Positions 1-7,853 of a stretch of DNA of 64,000 nucleotides are shown here, in pieces. The stretch's first letter is position 1, and each line of letters opens with the position of its first letter. The stretch is from Thermus albus (lineage in GTDB: Bacteria > Deinococcota > Deinococci > Deinococcales > Thermaceae): positions 59,647 through 123,646 of the forward strand of contig NZ_JAKTNR010000007.1 in assembly GCF_022760855.1 (NCBI RefSeq), in the 5' to 3' direction. Below the pieces are notes generated by a model, which ran no database searches, was not told where the DNA came from, and saw nothing but the letters and a program-made list of their open reading frames with translations. The position numbers and the translations under genes are program-made.

Positions 1-1037
1 TGGCCCAAGAGGAGGTAGGCCCCTTGCCGGAGCTCGGGCACCCTCAAGGGGTCGTCCTCCACCTCCAGGAGGAAGGGCAAAAGGGTGGCGGTGAGGGCGT
101 GGCTGGCGGTGCGGGGAACCAGGGCAGGGACGTTGGGGAGGCAGAAGTGGGTGATGCCCATCTCCTGGTACACCCCCACCCGGCTGGTTTCCGCAATCCC
201 CCCCTGGTCAATGGCGAAGTCCAGGAGCACGGCCCCCGGGCGCATGCGGGAAAGCAGGGCCCGGCTTAGGAGGAGGGGGGCCCTTTCCCCCGGTACCGCC
301 ACCGCCCCCACCAGGACATCGGCGAAGGCCACGTACCGCTCCAAGCGGGTCTGGGTGATGAGGGCCGTGACCGCCCCTTTGGCCTCCTTGGAGGCTTCCT
401 CCAGGGCATAAAGCTCCTTATCCAAGAGGTAGACCGAGGCCCCCACCCCCAAGAAGGCCCGGGCCGCCGCCCTCCCCAAAACCCCCGCCCCCAGGATGAC
501 CACATCCGCAGGGGGAATCCCGGGTAGGCCGGAAAGGAGGATGCCGGGGCCCAGGGGGGCTTCCAGGAGCCTCCCCGCAATCTGGGGGGCCAGGCGGCCG
601 GCGATCTCGCTCATGGCCTTGAGCACGGGGCGCCTGTCCCCTTGGCCCACCAGTTCGTAGCCGATGGCGGTAAGGCCCTTTTCCGCCATGGCCTCCACCA
701 GGCCCGATTCCGCCACCGCCAGGTGCAGGAAGGCCATGACCGTGGCCCCGGGGCGGAGGAGGGCCAGCTCCTCGAGGGTGGGCCTTCCCACCTTCAAGAC
801 CACCTCCCCCCGGCCAAAGGCCTCCTCCCGGCTCACCAGCCGGGCCCCAGCCTCCTCGTAAAGGGCATCGGCAAAACCGGCCCGCTCCCCGGCCCCCCGC
901 TCCACAAAGACCCGGTGGCCCCGGCCCACCAACTCCCGCACCCCTTGGGGAGTGAGGGCCACCCGGCCTTCCCGCACCTCCCCGAAGGGGGGTTGGGTCT
1001 TGACCACGCCCTGTTCCTTGGGTAGGCCAAACTCCAT
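1..1037 (-). CDS. ald: Alanine dehydrogenase, C-terminus cut by window edge
   Basis: 345 codons are visible and the reading frame is still open at the window edge; family members are about 370 residues, so roughly 25 residues are missing. The enzyme catalyses NAD-dependent L-alanine/pyruvate interconversion in the cytoplasm. The N-terminal substrate-binding region reads REGRVALTP (residues 22-30), and a Rossmann dinucleotide motif VVILGAGVLGRAA lies near residue 180. The ATG at 1037 is preceded on the minus strand by a good Shine-Dalgarno AGGAGG, unlike many genes here. The N-terminus has a few extra residues before the conserved VREGR motif compared with classical Ald. It diverges from the DUF456 gene at 1125. 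Confidence 0.9.
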   Translation of the reverse strand, partial: MEFGLPKEQGVVKTQPPFGEVREGRVALTPQGVRELVGRGHRVFVERGAGERAGFADALYEEAGARLVSREEAFGRGEVVLKVGRPTLEELALLRPGATVMAFLHLAVAESGLVEAMAEKGLTAIGYELVGQGDRRPVLKAMSEIAGRLAPQIAGRLLEAPLGPGILLSGLPGIPPADVVILGAGVLGRAAARAFLGVGASVYLLDKELYALEEASKEAKGAVTALITQTRLERYVAFADVLVGAVAVPGERAPLLLSRALLSRMRPGAVLLDFAIDQGGIAETSRVGVYQEMGITHFCLPNVPALVPRTASHALTATLLPFLLEVEDDPLRVPELRQGAYLLLG

Positions 1038-1124
1038 ACCCGCCTCCTCGCCTTGAGCTTAAAGGGGAAGCGGAGGGCGGATGTCCCTTTTCCTTCTCAT
1101 GGAATCCCATCCTAGGCTTGTTTT

Positions 1125-1607
1125 GTGGATGCCTTCGCCGACTGGCTCTTCGTGGTCCTTTGGGGAGCGGGGGTGCTCTTAACCTTGGTGCCCTTTGTCC
1201 CCGCCACCTTGCTCATCCTGGCCGCCGCCCTGCTCCATGAAGCCCTGGTGGGCTTCCGGGAGCTCTCCCTGGGGGTGTGGCTGGCCTTGGGGGCCTTGGC
1301 CCTTTTGGCCATGACCTTGGACAACGTGGCCACCCTCCTAGGAGCCCGGCGTTATGGGGCCAGCCGGGCCGGGCTTTGGGGAGCGTTTTTGGGGGGCATT
1401 CTGGGCCTTTTCCTTGGGGTTTTAGGAGTGCTGGTCTTGCCCTTCCTCCTGGCCTGGCTCTTTGAGTATCTTTCGGGAAGAAGGATAGAGGAGGCCCTAA
1501 GGGCCGCCTGGGGAACCCTGGTGGGCCTCATGGGCGGCGTGGTGGCCAAGGTGCTGGTGCATGTGGCCATGGGGCTTTTGGTCATCCGGTCCATCTTCCA
1601 CGGCTAG
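1125..1607 (+). CDS. DUF456 family membrane protein
   Basis: 160 residues, GTG start. Very hydrophobic, with about four predicted membrane segments (around residues 7-36, 48-68, 80-112 and 128-155) and a glycine-rich repeated pattern (GAFLGGILGLFLGVLG and GTLVGLMGGVVAKV) typical of the DUF456 family, whose function is not known. A TAGGCT box at 1113-1118 lies 6 bases before the GTG, consistent with a leaderless transcript. It is followed closely by the glutaredoxin-like gene and lgt. Assignment to DUF456 is by recognised pattern; no function is inferred. Confidence 0.75.
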   Translation: MDAFADWLFVVLWGAGVLLTLVPFVPATLLILAAALLHEALVGFRELSLGVWLALGALALLAMTLDNVATLLGARRYGASRAGLWGAFLGGILGLFLGVLGVLVLPFLLAWLFEYLSGRRIEEALRAAWGTLVGLMGGVVAKVLVHVAMGLLVIRSIFHG

Positions 1608-1622
1608 GGTATGCTTTCTTCC

Positions 1623-1865
1623 ATGGACCTGGTTTTCGTCACCCGTGAGGGGTGCGGGCTTTGCGAAAAAGCAGAAAGGGCCCTTTGGACCCTAGGGATT
1701 CCCTATGTGCGCCGGGACGTGGACCAAGACCCGGAGCTCTTCCGCCTCTACACCTTCCGGGTCCCCGTGCTTCTCCTAGGGGACAGGGTGCTTTTAGAAG
1801 GGATTTTTGACGAGAGATCCCTACGGGAGCTGGCGGAAAGGCTCCAAAGAGGGGGTGGGGCATGA
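1623..1865 (+). CDS. Glutaredoxin-like protein
   Basis: 80 residues with a thioredoxin-fold N-terminus: [15 protein letters not shown] carries a CxxC redox pair (CGLC) near residue 10, and [10 protein letters not shown] holds the cis-proline (VPV) of the fold. It probably acts as a small thiol-disulfide exchanger in the cytoplasm. An in-frame ATG lies upstream at 1611, but TATGCT at 1610-1615 overlaps it and sits exactly 7 bases before the ATG at 1623, so I chose 1623 as a leaderless start. Its stop overlaps the lgt start by four bases (ATGA), so the two are probably translated as a unit. Confidence 0.78.
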   Translation: MDLVFVTREGCGLCEKAERALWTLGIPYVRRDVDQDPELFRLYTFRVPVLLLGDRVLLEGIFDERSLRELAERLQRGGGA

Positions 1866-2704
1866 ACCCCACCATGATTCAGGTGGGCCCTTTGCGCATC
1901 CAGTGGTATGGTTTCCTCCTTACCCTGGCCATCTTCATCGGCTTTGAGCTGGCCAAGCGCAGGCTTAGGGCCTGGGGGCTGGATGCGGAAAGGTTTGAAA
2001 CCGTGGCCTTCTGGGGGGTGGTATGGGGGGTGGTGGGGGCGAGGCTAGGCTATGTGCTCACCTCCCCCGGCCCCTTCCTGCAAAACCCCTTGGAGATTCT
2101 CTACATCTGGCACGGGGGGCTCTCCTTCCACGGGGCCATCCTGGGTGGGGCCTTGGCCTTCCTCTACTTCCACAGGAAGAAGGGCTACCCCCTTTGGCCC
2201 TACCTGGACGCCGCCACGCCCGGCGTGGCCCTGGGCATCATCGCCGGCAGGATCGGGAACCTCATGAATGGCTCGGACACCGTGGGCCGCCTCACCTCCT
2301 TGCCCCTCGGCTTCACCTGGCCGGAGTGGGCCAAGGGGTTTCCCGGAATCTGCCCCGGCATTGAGGATATCTCCCAGGTCTATCGGTGTGACGAGCTCCT
2401 CCGGGGCCCCGTGCACCTTACCCAGATCTACGGGGCCTTGGTGGGCCTTATCCTCCTCCCCCTCTCCTACCTTTGGCTTCGCAAAAAGCCCTTCTATGGG
2501 TATGCCTTTTGGAACTTTATCCTTTGGTACAGCGTGCTGCGCTCGGTTTTGGAGGAGCCTTTCCGCCTGAATCCCTTGTGGCTTCCCGTCTACCGGAACG
2601 ATGAACTGGGCATCGGTCTTTTCACCGCCACCCAGGTGGTGAGCCTCCCCCTCATCCTCCTCTCCTGGTACATGCTCCGCCGGCTGGGAAGGGGATCTGG
2701 TTAA
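1862..2704 (+). CDS. lgt: Prolipoprotein diacylglyceryl transferase
   Basis: 280 residues. Transfers diacylglycerol from phosphatidylglycerol to the lipobox cysteine of prolipoproteins in the inner membrane. Seven hydrophobic segments are visible. Conserved features are IQWYGF near the N-terminus, [10 protein letters not shown] (the conserved histidine region near residue 85) and the family signature GRIGNLMNG near residue 130. The loop after the signature ([13 protein letters not shown]) is longer than in short versions. It starts inside the stop codon of the glutaredoxin-like gene. Confidence 0.93.
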   Translation: MNPTMIQVGPLRIQWYGFLLTLAIFIGFELAKRRLRAWGLDAERFETVAFWGVVWGVVGARLGYVLTSPGPFLQNPLEILYIWHGGLSFHGAILGGALAFLYFHRKKGYPLWPYLDAATPGVALGIIAGRIGNLMNGSDTVGRLTSLPLGFTWPEWAKGFPGICPGIEDISQVYRCDELLRGPVHLTQIYGALVGLILLPLSYLWLRKKPFYGYAFWNFILWYSVLRSVLEEPFRLNPLWLPVYRNDELGIGLFTATQVVSLPLILLSWYMLRRLGRGSG

Positions 2705-2713
2705 GATAACCCC

Positions 2714-3781
2714 ATGGTTCCTCCCCGCAAGGATTCCCTCAAGTGGAGCACCTACCCGGAAGACGTCCTGCCCCTATGGGTGGCGGATATGGACTTCCCC
2801 GTGGCCGAGCCCATCCGCCAGGCCATAGGGGAAAGGGCCCAGGGGTTTTTGGGCTACCCCCCCCGGGAAGGGGACGGGGAGCTTAGGGCCCTCATTCTGG
2901 AGAGGGCAGGCCTGGAGGGAGAAGTAGCCTTTATGCCGGGCGTGGTGGTGGGGCTCTATGCCGCCGTGGCCGCCTTCACCGCCCCGGGGCAAGGGGTCTT
3001 GACCCAGGTCCCCATCTATCCCCCTTTCCTGGCCGCCATCCGGGAGCAAAGGCGCACGGTCCTGGCCAACCCCTTACGGGAGACGGAGGCCGGGTACCGG
3101 CTGGACCTTCAGGGCCTGGAGCGCCTGGCCTACGCCAGCCGGCTCCTCCTCTTCTGCCATCCGCAAAACCCCACGGGAAGGGTCTTTGGGGAGGAGGAGC
3201 TTGCCGCTTTGGCCGCCATCGCCCGCAGGCACGACCTCATCGTGGTCTCCGACGAGCTCCACGCCCCCCTCACCTACGAGAGGGGCCACGTGCCCTTGGC
3301 CCGCTTCCTCCCCGAGCGCACCCTAACCCTTTTGGGCCCCGGGAAGGCCTACAACCTGGCCGGACTGCCCATGGGGGCGGCGGTAGGCCCGAAGCCCCTG
3401 GTGGAGGCCTTGAGGCGCCACCTCCCCCACACCTTCCCCAACGTGCTGGCCATGGCCGCCTGGAAGGCGGCCCTAAGGGAAGGGGAGGCCTGGCTTGGGG
3501 AGACCCTGGCCCGGCTTAGGGCGAACCGCGACCGGGTGGCGGCCTGGGCCAAGGAGGTGGGTCTTGGTCACTTTCCCCCAGAAGGAACCTACTTAGCCTG
3601 GCTCAAGACCCCCATCCCTAAGGCAGGGGCCTTTTTCCTCAAGGAGGCCCGGGTGGCCTTGAACCCCGGGGAGAACTTCGGGGAAGGGTACGACCGCTAC
3701 GTGCGCCTCAACTTCGCCACCTACCCCGAGGTCCTGGAGGAGGCCCTAAAGCGCTTGGAAGGTGCTTTAAAAAAGGCCTAA
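2714..3781 (+). CDS. PLP aminotransferase, MalY/PatB (cystathionine beta-lyase-like) type
   Basis: 355 residues of fold-type I PLP enzyme. The N-terminal [16 protein letters not shown] is typical of the MalY/PatB C-S lyase subgroup. Other motifs are [10 protein letters not shown] (cofactor/substrate binding), [11 protein letters not shown] (Asp contacting the PLP ring nitrogen) and [10 protein letters not shown] with the Schiff-base lysine near residue 212. Members cleave cystathionine or cysteine C-S bonds; transamination cannot be excluded. TAAGAT at 2702-2707, 6 bases before the ATG, suggests its own leaderless promoter despite being only 9 bases after lgt. Confidence 0.85.
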   Translation: MVPPRKDSLKWSTYPEDVLPLWVADMDFPVAEPIRQAIGERAQGFLGYPPREGDGELRALILERAGLEGEVAFMPGVVVGLYAAVAAFTAPGQGVLTQVPIYPPFLAAIREQRRTVLANPLRETEAGYRLDLQGLERLAYASRLLLFCHPQNPTGRVFGEEELAALAAIARRHDLIVVSDELHAPLTYERGHVPLARFLPERTLTLLGPGKAYNLAGLPMGAAVGPKPLVEALRRHLPHTFPNVLAMAAWKAALREGEAWLGETLARLRANRDRVAAWAKEVGLGHFPPEGTYLAWLKTPIPKAGAFFLKEARVALNPGENFGEGYDRYVRLNFATYPEVLEEALKRLEGALKKA

Positions 3782-3808
3782 CCCCTGGAGAACCCCCAGG
3801 GGTTAGGC
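3769..3808 (-). terminator. Intrinsic terminator of the Hsp20 gene
   Basis: A 13-bp perfect inverted repeat (3776-3788 with 3796-3808; arms GCCTAACCCCTGG and its complement) with a 7-base loop. On the minus strand it is followed by TTTTTT (3769-3774), a classical intrinsic terminator for the Hsp20 gene. It overlaps the end of the convergent aminotransferase gene and lacks a T run in that direction. Confidence 0.85.
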
Positions 3809-3819
3809 AGGACCAAGGC

Positions 3820-4284
3820 CTAGTGGACCACCTCAATGGGGATCCGCTTGGCCCGGGCCTCGGCCACCTTGGGCAGGGTGAGGCGCAAGACGCCATGGCG
3901 GAACTCCGCCTTGGCCTGGGAGGCATCCACCTCCACGGGAAGGGTGAAGGTGCGCACGAAGGAGCCATGGGGGATCTCCTGCAGGTAGTAACGGCGCACC
4001 TTGGCCTCCTCCGCGGGCTTCACCTGGCCCCTGATGGTGAGCTTGCTGCTCTCGAGGCTCACCTCGAGGTCCTCCGGGGCCAGGCCCGGCACCACCATCT
4101 CCAGGACCAAGGCCTCGTCGGTCTCGTAGAGGTCCGCGGGCGCCATGTGGGTGGCCACGGGCCGGGCAAAGTCCCCCAAGACCTCCTCAAAGAGCCGGTT
4201 GGCCTCCTCCAGGAGGGAGAAAGGACCCCAGGTGCGGAAGGGGGTGATCTCCATGGGCCGTGCATCCCTGCGAACCAGGGCCAT
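3820..4284 (-). CDS. Hsp20 / alpha-crystallin small heat-shock protein
   Basis: 154 residues. An ATP-independent holdase that forms oligomers and keeps unfolding proteins soluble in the cytoplasm. The alpha-crystallin domain runs from about residue 45 to 140 (DLYETDEALVLEMVVPGLAPEDLEVSL through FRHGVLRLTLPK, with the A-x-x-x-x-GVL-x-L-P-type motif). The C-terminal RIPIEV carries the I-x-I motif that docks into neighbouring subunits. An upstream in-frame ATG at 4305 exists, but AGGAGG lies 8 bases before the ATG at 4284, so that start is preferred. It has its own strong promoter and terminator. Confidence 0.93.
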   Translation of the reverse strand: MALVRRDARPMEITPFRTWGPFSLLEEANRLFEEVLGDFARPVATHMAPADLYETDEALVLEMVVPGLAPEDLEVSLESSKLTIRGQVKPAEEAKVRRYYLQEIPHGSFVRTFTLPVEVDASQAKAEFRHGVLRLTLPKVAEARAKRIPIEVVH

Positions 4285-4304
4285 ACCTATCACCTCCTGC
4301 TTCA

Positions 4305-4333
4305 CTTATATCACTTGCACCTTAGTTTGTCAA
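4305..4333 (-). promoter_or_regulatory. Promoter of the Hsp20 gene
   Basis: On the minus strand TTGACA (4328-4333) and TATAAG (4305-4310) are separated by exactly 17 bases, a near-consensus housekeeping promoter. The start point falls about 15 bases upstream of the ATG, leaving room for the AGGAGG ribosome-binding site. No CIRCE-type operator was seen. Confidence 0.8.
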
Positions 4334-4369
4334 GTATCCTTATCCTCTAGCGCCTACCCATGCGCCCCC

Positions 4370-4375
4370 TATAAT
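4370..4375 (+). promoter_or_regulatory. -10 box of leaderless rhodanese operon
   Basis: Perfect TATAAT ending 7 bases before the ATG at 4383, so transcription should begin at or next to the start codon. No clear -35 hexamer is visible at the right distance. Confidence 0.7.
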
Positions 4376-4382
4376 CAGGGGC

Positions 4383-5075
4383 ATGGAGATCCCTCCCGAA
4401 GCCGTCCTGGTGGATACCCGTCCCCGGGCCGCCTACGAGGCCGGGCACCTACCGGGTGCCCGCCACCTGGACCTTTCCGCCCCCAGGCTTCGCCTGCGGG
4501 AAGAGGCGGAGCTGAAAGCCTTGGAAGCGGGCCTAACGGAGCTTTTCCAGGAACTGGGGCTCAAAAGCCCCGTGGTCCTCTACGACGAGGGCCTCACCAG
4601 CCGCCTTTGCCGCACCGCCTTTTTCCTGGGGCTTGGAGGCTTAGAGGTGGAGCTTTGGACCGAGGGCTGGGAGGCCCACGCCACCGAGCGGGAAGAGCCC
4701 AAACCTGAGCGCTCGGATACCATAGCCCGCCTCCGGCGGGACTGGCTCCTCACCGCGGACGAGGCCGCGAGGCACCCCCTCCTCTTGGACGTGCGTAGCC
4801 CCGAGGAACACCAGGGCAAGGTCCACCCCCCTTGCTGCCCCCGGGGAGGACGCATCCCCGGAAGCCGGAACGCCCCCCTGGGGCTTTTTCTGGAGCCGGA
4901 CAAGGTGCTAAAGCGGCTCGGCCTGGAGCCGGGGCAGGAGGTGGGGCTTTACTGCCACTCCGGGGCCCGGAGCGCCGTGGCCTTCTTCGTGCTGAGGAGC
5001 CTCGGGGTCAGGGCCCGGAACTACCTGGGCTCCATGCACGAGTGGCTCCAGGAGGGGCTTCCCACCGAGCCATGA
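4383..5075 (+). CDS. Tandem-domain rhodanese (sulfurtransferase)
   Basis: 230 residues with two rhodanese-like domains. The N-terminal domain (VLVDTRPRAAYEAGHLPGAR) has no cysteine at the catalytic-loop position (LYDEGLTSR). The C-terminal domain (LLLDVRSPEEHQGK through LYCHSGARSAVA) keeps the active-site cysteine in CHSGARS near residue 197. It moves sulfane sulfur from thiosulfate or a persulfide to a thiophilic acceptor. An insertion carrying adjacent cysteines (HPPCCPRGG, near residue 150) between the conserved EEH and IPGSRN motifs is unusual. It overlaps the next gene by four bases (ATGA), which pairs it with a metallo-beta-lactamase fold protein; this pairing is often linked to sulfide or persulfide handling. 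Confidence 0.88.
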   Translation: MEIPPEAVLVDTRPRAAYEAGHLPGARHLDLSAPRLRLREEAELKALEAGLTELFQELGLKSPVVLYDEGLTSRLCRTAFFLGLGGLEVELWTEGWEAHATEREEPKPERSDTIARLRRDWLLTADEAARHPLLLDVRSPEEHQGKVHPPCCPRGGRIPGSRNAPLGLFLEPDKVLKRLGLEPGQEVGLYCHSGARSAVAFFVLRSLGVRARNYLGSMHEWLQEGLPTEP

Positions 5076-5704
5076 GGGTGTACCGGCTAAGCGTGGGCCC
5101 CCTGGAGGCCAACGCCTACCTGGTGGCGGGGAAGGAGGGTGCCGTGCTCCTGGACCCCGGGGACGAAGCGGAAAGGATCCTGGCCCTCCTGGAGTCCACG
5201 GGGTTAACGCCCCAGGCCATCCTCCTCACCCACGCCCACTTTGACCACCTGGGGGCCGTGGCCCCCTTGGTGGAGGCCCTGTCCCTACCCGTCTTCCTCC
5301 ACCCCCTGGACCTTCCCCTTTACCAAAAGGCCCAGGAGATGGCGGCCCTCTTTGGCCTCTCCATCCCCAAGCCTCCCCTACCCGTGGAACCCTTGGCCGA
5401 GGGCATGTCCCTTTTTGGCCTTAAGGTCTGGCACCTTCCCGGCCATAGCCCCGGGCACGTGGCCTTCCTCCATCTGGAAGCCTCCCAGTCCCCTATGGTC
5501 TTCTCCGGGGACCTCCTCTTCCGGGGAAGCATCGGCCGCTACGACCTTCCGGGGGCAAACCGGGAGGACCTTTTCCGCTCCCTAAAGCGCCTCCTCACCC
5601 TGCCCCCCAAGACGGAGGTCTACCCAGGGCACGGGCCCCCCACCACTTTGGCCCTCGAGGGCAAGACCAACCCCTTCCTCCTAGGGTTAGAATGGGAAGC
5701 GTGA
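5072..5704 (+). CDS. Metallo-beta-lactamase fold hydrolase (glyoxalase II-like)
   Basis: 210 residues. The zinc-binding motif THAHFDHLG (HxHxDH) is near residue 53, followed by HLPGHSPGHVAF, FSGDLLF and YPGHGP, the full ligand set of the glyoxalase II-like group. The likely role is hydrolysis of a thioester, or persulfide oxidation, in the cytoplasm; the substrate cannot be told. The start overlaps the rhodanese stop, so the two are co-translated. The open frame extends further upstream, but that part lies inside the rhodanese gene and is rejected. Confidence 0.88.
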   Translation: MRVYRLSVGPLEANAYLVAGKEGAVLLDPGDEAERILALLESTGLTPQAILLTHAHFDHLGAVAPLVEALSLPVFLHPLDLPLYQKAQEMAALFGLSIPKPPLPVEPLAEGMSLFGLKVWHLPGHSPGHVAFLHLEASQSPMVFSGDLLFRGSIGRYDLPGANREDLFRSLKRLLTLPPKTEVYPGHGPPTTLALEGKTNPFLLGLEWEA

Positions 5705-6447
5705 ACGGGGCGGATGCTCCCCACAGGGGACAGCTTGAGGCGCTTAAGGCTCTTTACAGCCTTCAGGAAAAGGACCTGGAGATAGACCGATTGCAAAAGG
5801 AGGCGGAAACCCTTCCACAAGACCTCGTGGCGGTGAAAGCCCAGGTGGAGGCCCTGGAAAGCCGGCTCGCGGACCTCCTGGAGCGCCAGGCAGAGCTTCG
5901 CAAGGAGTACAACCGCCACAGCCTGGACATTGAGGACCTCACCGCCAAGGAGAAGCAGGCGGAGGCCGAGCAACGCCAGGCCCAAAGCGCCCGCGAGCAG
6001 ACCCAGTACGAGAACCGCATCCAGCAGATCAAGGACCGCATCAAAGAGCTCCTGGAGCTTTCCACCCCCATCATGGAGGCCATGGAGAACCTGGAAGGCG
6101 AGATCCAGGAGGTGGAAGCCGAGCTCGCCGCCTTAAAGCCCCGCCTGGAAGAACTCTTGGAGGCCAACCGGGTACGGGTGGAGGCCCTAAGGGCGGAAAT
6201 CGCCCTCAGGCTAGAGGAACGTTCCCTCATGGCCCAGGCCATCCCTGCCCCCGTCCTGAAGGAGTACGAGGCCATCCGCCGGGCCCGCAAGGGCACCGGC
6301 ATCGCCCGCATGCTCCGCCAAGGCCAGGTTTTCCGCTGCGAGGGGTGCAACGTGGTCCTGCCCACCCACGTGGCCCAGAAGGTAGTCCAGGGGCAGCTGG
6401 TGCGCTGCCCCTCTTGCGGCCGGCTCCTGTGGAAAGGGGAGGGCTAG
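5692..6447 (+). CDS. Coiled-coil protein with C-terminal C4 zinc ribbon
   Basis: 251 residues. Residues about 20-190 are a long antiparallel coiled coil rich in E, L, Q and R. The end is a zinc ribbon with CEGCNVV and CPSCGRLLW, matching the family often annotated as zinc ribbon domain protein (nucleic-acid or partner binding, exact role unknown). A GTG at 5701 forms a GTGA overlap with the previous stop and is an equally possible start. The stop codon overlaps the stop of the convergent OsmC gene. Confidence 0.8.
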   Translation: MGSVNGADAPHRGQLEALKALYSLQEKDLEIDRLQKEAETLPQDLVAVKAQVEALESRLADLLERQAELRKEYNRHSLDIEDLTAKEKQAEAEQRQAQSAREQTQYENRIQQIKDRIKELLELSTPIMEAMENLEGEIQEVEAELAALKPRLEELLEANRVRVEALRAEIALRLEERSLMAQAIPAPVLKEYEAIRRARKGTGIARMLRQGQVFRCEGCNVVLPTHVAQKVVQGQLVRCPSCGRLLWKGEG

Positions 6448-6872
6448 ACCAGGCGGGCCTCGAGGGTGATCTCCTTCACCGCCCCCAGGGCCCGGGAAAC
6501 CGGGCATCCCTCCTTGGCCGCCTGGGCGATCTCCTGGAACCTCTCCGGGGTTATCCCCGGCACCTCCGCCTCGGTAACGAGGTCAATGCGGGTGATGGTG
6601 GCCTTTCCCTCCACCATCTCCAGGTGCACCCGGGCCTCCGTGGAAACCCGCTTGGGGGTGAAGCCCTCCCGCTCCAAGGAGGCCGCCAAGGCCATGGAGA
6701 AGCAGCCCGCATGGGCGGCGGCGATGAGCTCCTCGGGGTTGGTCCCCGGCCCCTCCTCAAACCTGGAGGGGAAGGAATAGGGCCCCTCAAAGGCCTGGCT
6801 TTGCAGCTTCATTAGACCCTGACCGTTACGCAAACCGCCTTCCCATATCGCATTGGCCTTTCTTACCGGCAT
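6444..6872 (-). CDS. OsmC family peroxiredoxin-like protein
   Basis: 142 residues of the OsmC/Ohr fold, thiol peroxidases that reduce organic hydroperoxides. The two active-site cysteines are in HAGCFSMALAASLER (near residue 57) and EGCPVSRAL (near residue 122). Spacing and the short N-terminus fit the OsmC branch rather than Ohr. A GGAGGT ribosome-binding site precedes the ATG at 6872; the longer open frame up to 6983 has no such signal. TATCCT (6891-6896, minus strand) is the probable -10 box, with an inverted repeat overlapping the promoter. Confidence 0.9.
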   Translation of the reverse strand: MPVRKANAIWEGGLRNGQGLMKLQSQAFEGPYSFPSRFEEGPGTNPEELIAAAHAGCFSMALAASLEREGFTPKRVSTEARVHLEMVEGKATITRIDLVTEAEVPGITPERFQEIAQAAKEGCPVSRALGAVKEITLEARLV

Positions 6873-6898
6873 AGCTTTACCTCCGGTTCCAGGATACC

Positions 6899-6925
6899 CC
6901 TCACCCGCACAACCGCCGGGTGAGG
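6899..6925. promoter_or_regulatory. Inverted repeat overlapping the osmC-like promoter
   Basis: Perfect 9-base arms (6899-6907, CCTCACCCG, and 6917-6925, CGGGTGAGG) with a 9-base centre. It starts 2 bases upstream of the minus-strand TATCCT box and covers the expected -35 site, which fits a repressor operator. It also lies between divergent genes. Confidence 0.5.
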
Positions 6926-6956
6926 CAAGGCACCTTCTACCCCTATCCCTTGCGGT

Positions 6957-7772
6957 TTGACGAAGGGGCTTAAGCGGAAGCACACTAAAGGCGTGCTCTT
7001 CCTCTTCGTGGACGGCCTCGGCCTAGGTGAGGCCCTGGAGGACCTTTTCCCCTTCCTCCTAGGGCTTTCCCCTAAGGCCTTGGACGCCACCTTGGGGGTG
7101 GAGGGCCTGCCCCAGTCGGGCACGGGCCAGACCACCCTCCTTACTGGGGTCAATGCCCCCCGCCTTCTCGGCCACCACCAGGGGCCTTTCCCCAGCCCCA
7201 GGCTCAGGCCCCTTCTGCAAAAAAGCCTGTACGCCTGGGCGAAGGAAACAGGCCTACGCATCCTCCACGCCAACGCCTACCGGCCCGAATACCTGAAAGG
7301 GGCCACCGAAGGAAGGAGGCTTCTCCTTTCCGCCTTCGCTCAAGCCGCCCTCTTAGCAGGCCTTCCCCTTTTGCCCCTGGGCCACCCAGAGGCCCTCTCC
7401 CCTGGGTTTTGGGAGGATCCCTATAGAGCCGGTGCCCAAGCGGCTTCCCTGGCCCGGAGCTTCCACCTGGTGGTCCTGGAATACTGGGCCCTGGACCTCT
7501 TCGCCCACCGTTTCCCAGAGGCGCTACCCGAACGCTTCCTGGAGCTTTCCCTTTTCCTGAAGGGCTTCTTGGAGGAAGGGGGCACCCTCCTCCTCACCTC
7601 CGACCACGGCAACGCCGAGGAGCCCTGGCACCGCCAGCATACGCAAAACCCCGTGCCCTTAGTCTATACGGGGCAGCAAACCGGCTTCTGGCCGGAGGAC
7701 CTGGTGGGCTTACTCCCCTGGCTGCAAGTGATTATCACTTCTAAACCTATAAAATCCGACCGGAATACTTGA
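6957..7772 (+). CDS. Phosphoglycerate mutase-like metalloenzyme (alkaline phosphatase superfamily)
   Basis: 271 residues. Metal-ligand motifs of the cofactor-independent phosphoglycerate mutase / alkaline phosphatase superfamily are clear: FVDGLGLGE near residue 20, the nucleophile region QSGTGQTTLLTG, then TSDHGNAEEP and HTQNPVPLV at the end. At about half the length of true iPGM it lacks the inserted phosphotransferase domain, so ordinary iPGM activity is unlikely; a small phosphomutase or phosphatase is possible. The start is TTG; TATCCC at 6944-6949 lies exactly 7 bases upstream, supporting a leaderless TTG start. GTG at 6993 is the alternative. Confidence 0.72.
   Translation: MTKGLKRKHTKGVLFLFVDGLGLGEALEDLFPFLLGLSPKALDATLGVEGLPQSGTGQTTLLTGVNAPRLLGHHQGPFPSPRLRPLLQKSLYAWAKETGLRILHANAYRPEYLKGATEGRRLLLSAFAQAALLAGLPLLPLGHPEALSPGFWEDPYRAGAQAASLARSFHLVVLEYWALDLFAHRFPEALPERFLELSLFLKGFLEEGGTLLLTSDHGNAEEPWHRQHTQNPVPLVYTGQQTGFWPEDLVGLLPWLQVIITSKPIKSDRNT
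7726..7740. promoter_or_regulatory. 15-bp palindrome upstream of iron importer
   Basis: AAGTGATTATCACTT is a perfect 7-1-7 inverted repeat, the geometry of Fur-family operators, although the half-site is not the classical GATAAT. It lies in the last codons of the previous gene, about 28 bases before the -35 box of the iron importer. A second possible -10 (TATAAA, 7749-7754) follows it. Confidence 0.45.
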
Positions 7773-7797
7773 CTTTAATCCCCCCTTGGGGTAAAGT
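7769..7797 (+). promoter_or_regulatory. Promoter of the iron ABC importer
   Basis: TTGACT (7769-7774) and TAAAGT (7792-7797) with 17-base spacing. The start point is about 50 bases before the ATG at 7854, which has an AAGGAG ribosome-binding site. Confidence 0.65.
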
Positions 7798-7853
7798 CCC
7801 CAGGCAGAGGGGCCCCTCGTCCCCGGCTTACCACCGGGGGGAAAGGAGACAAG

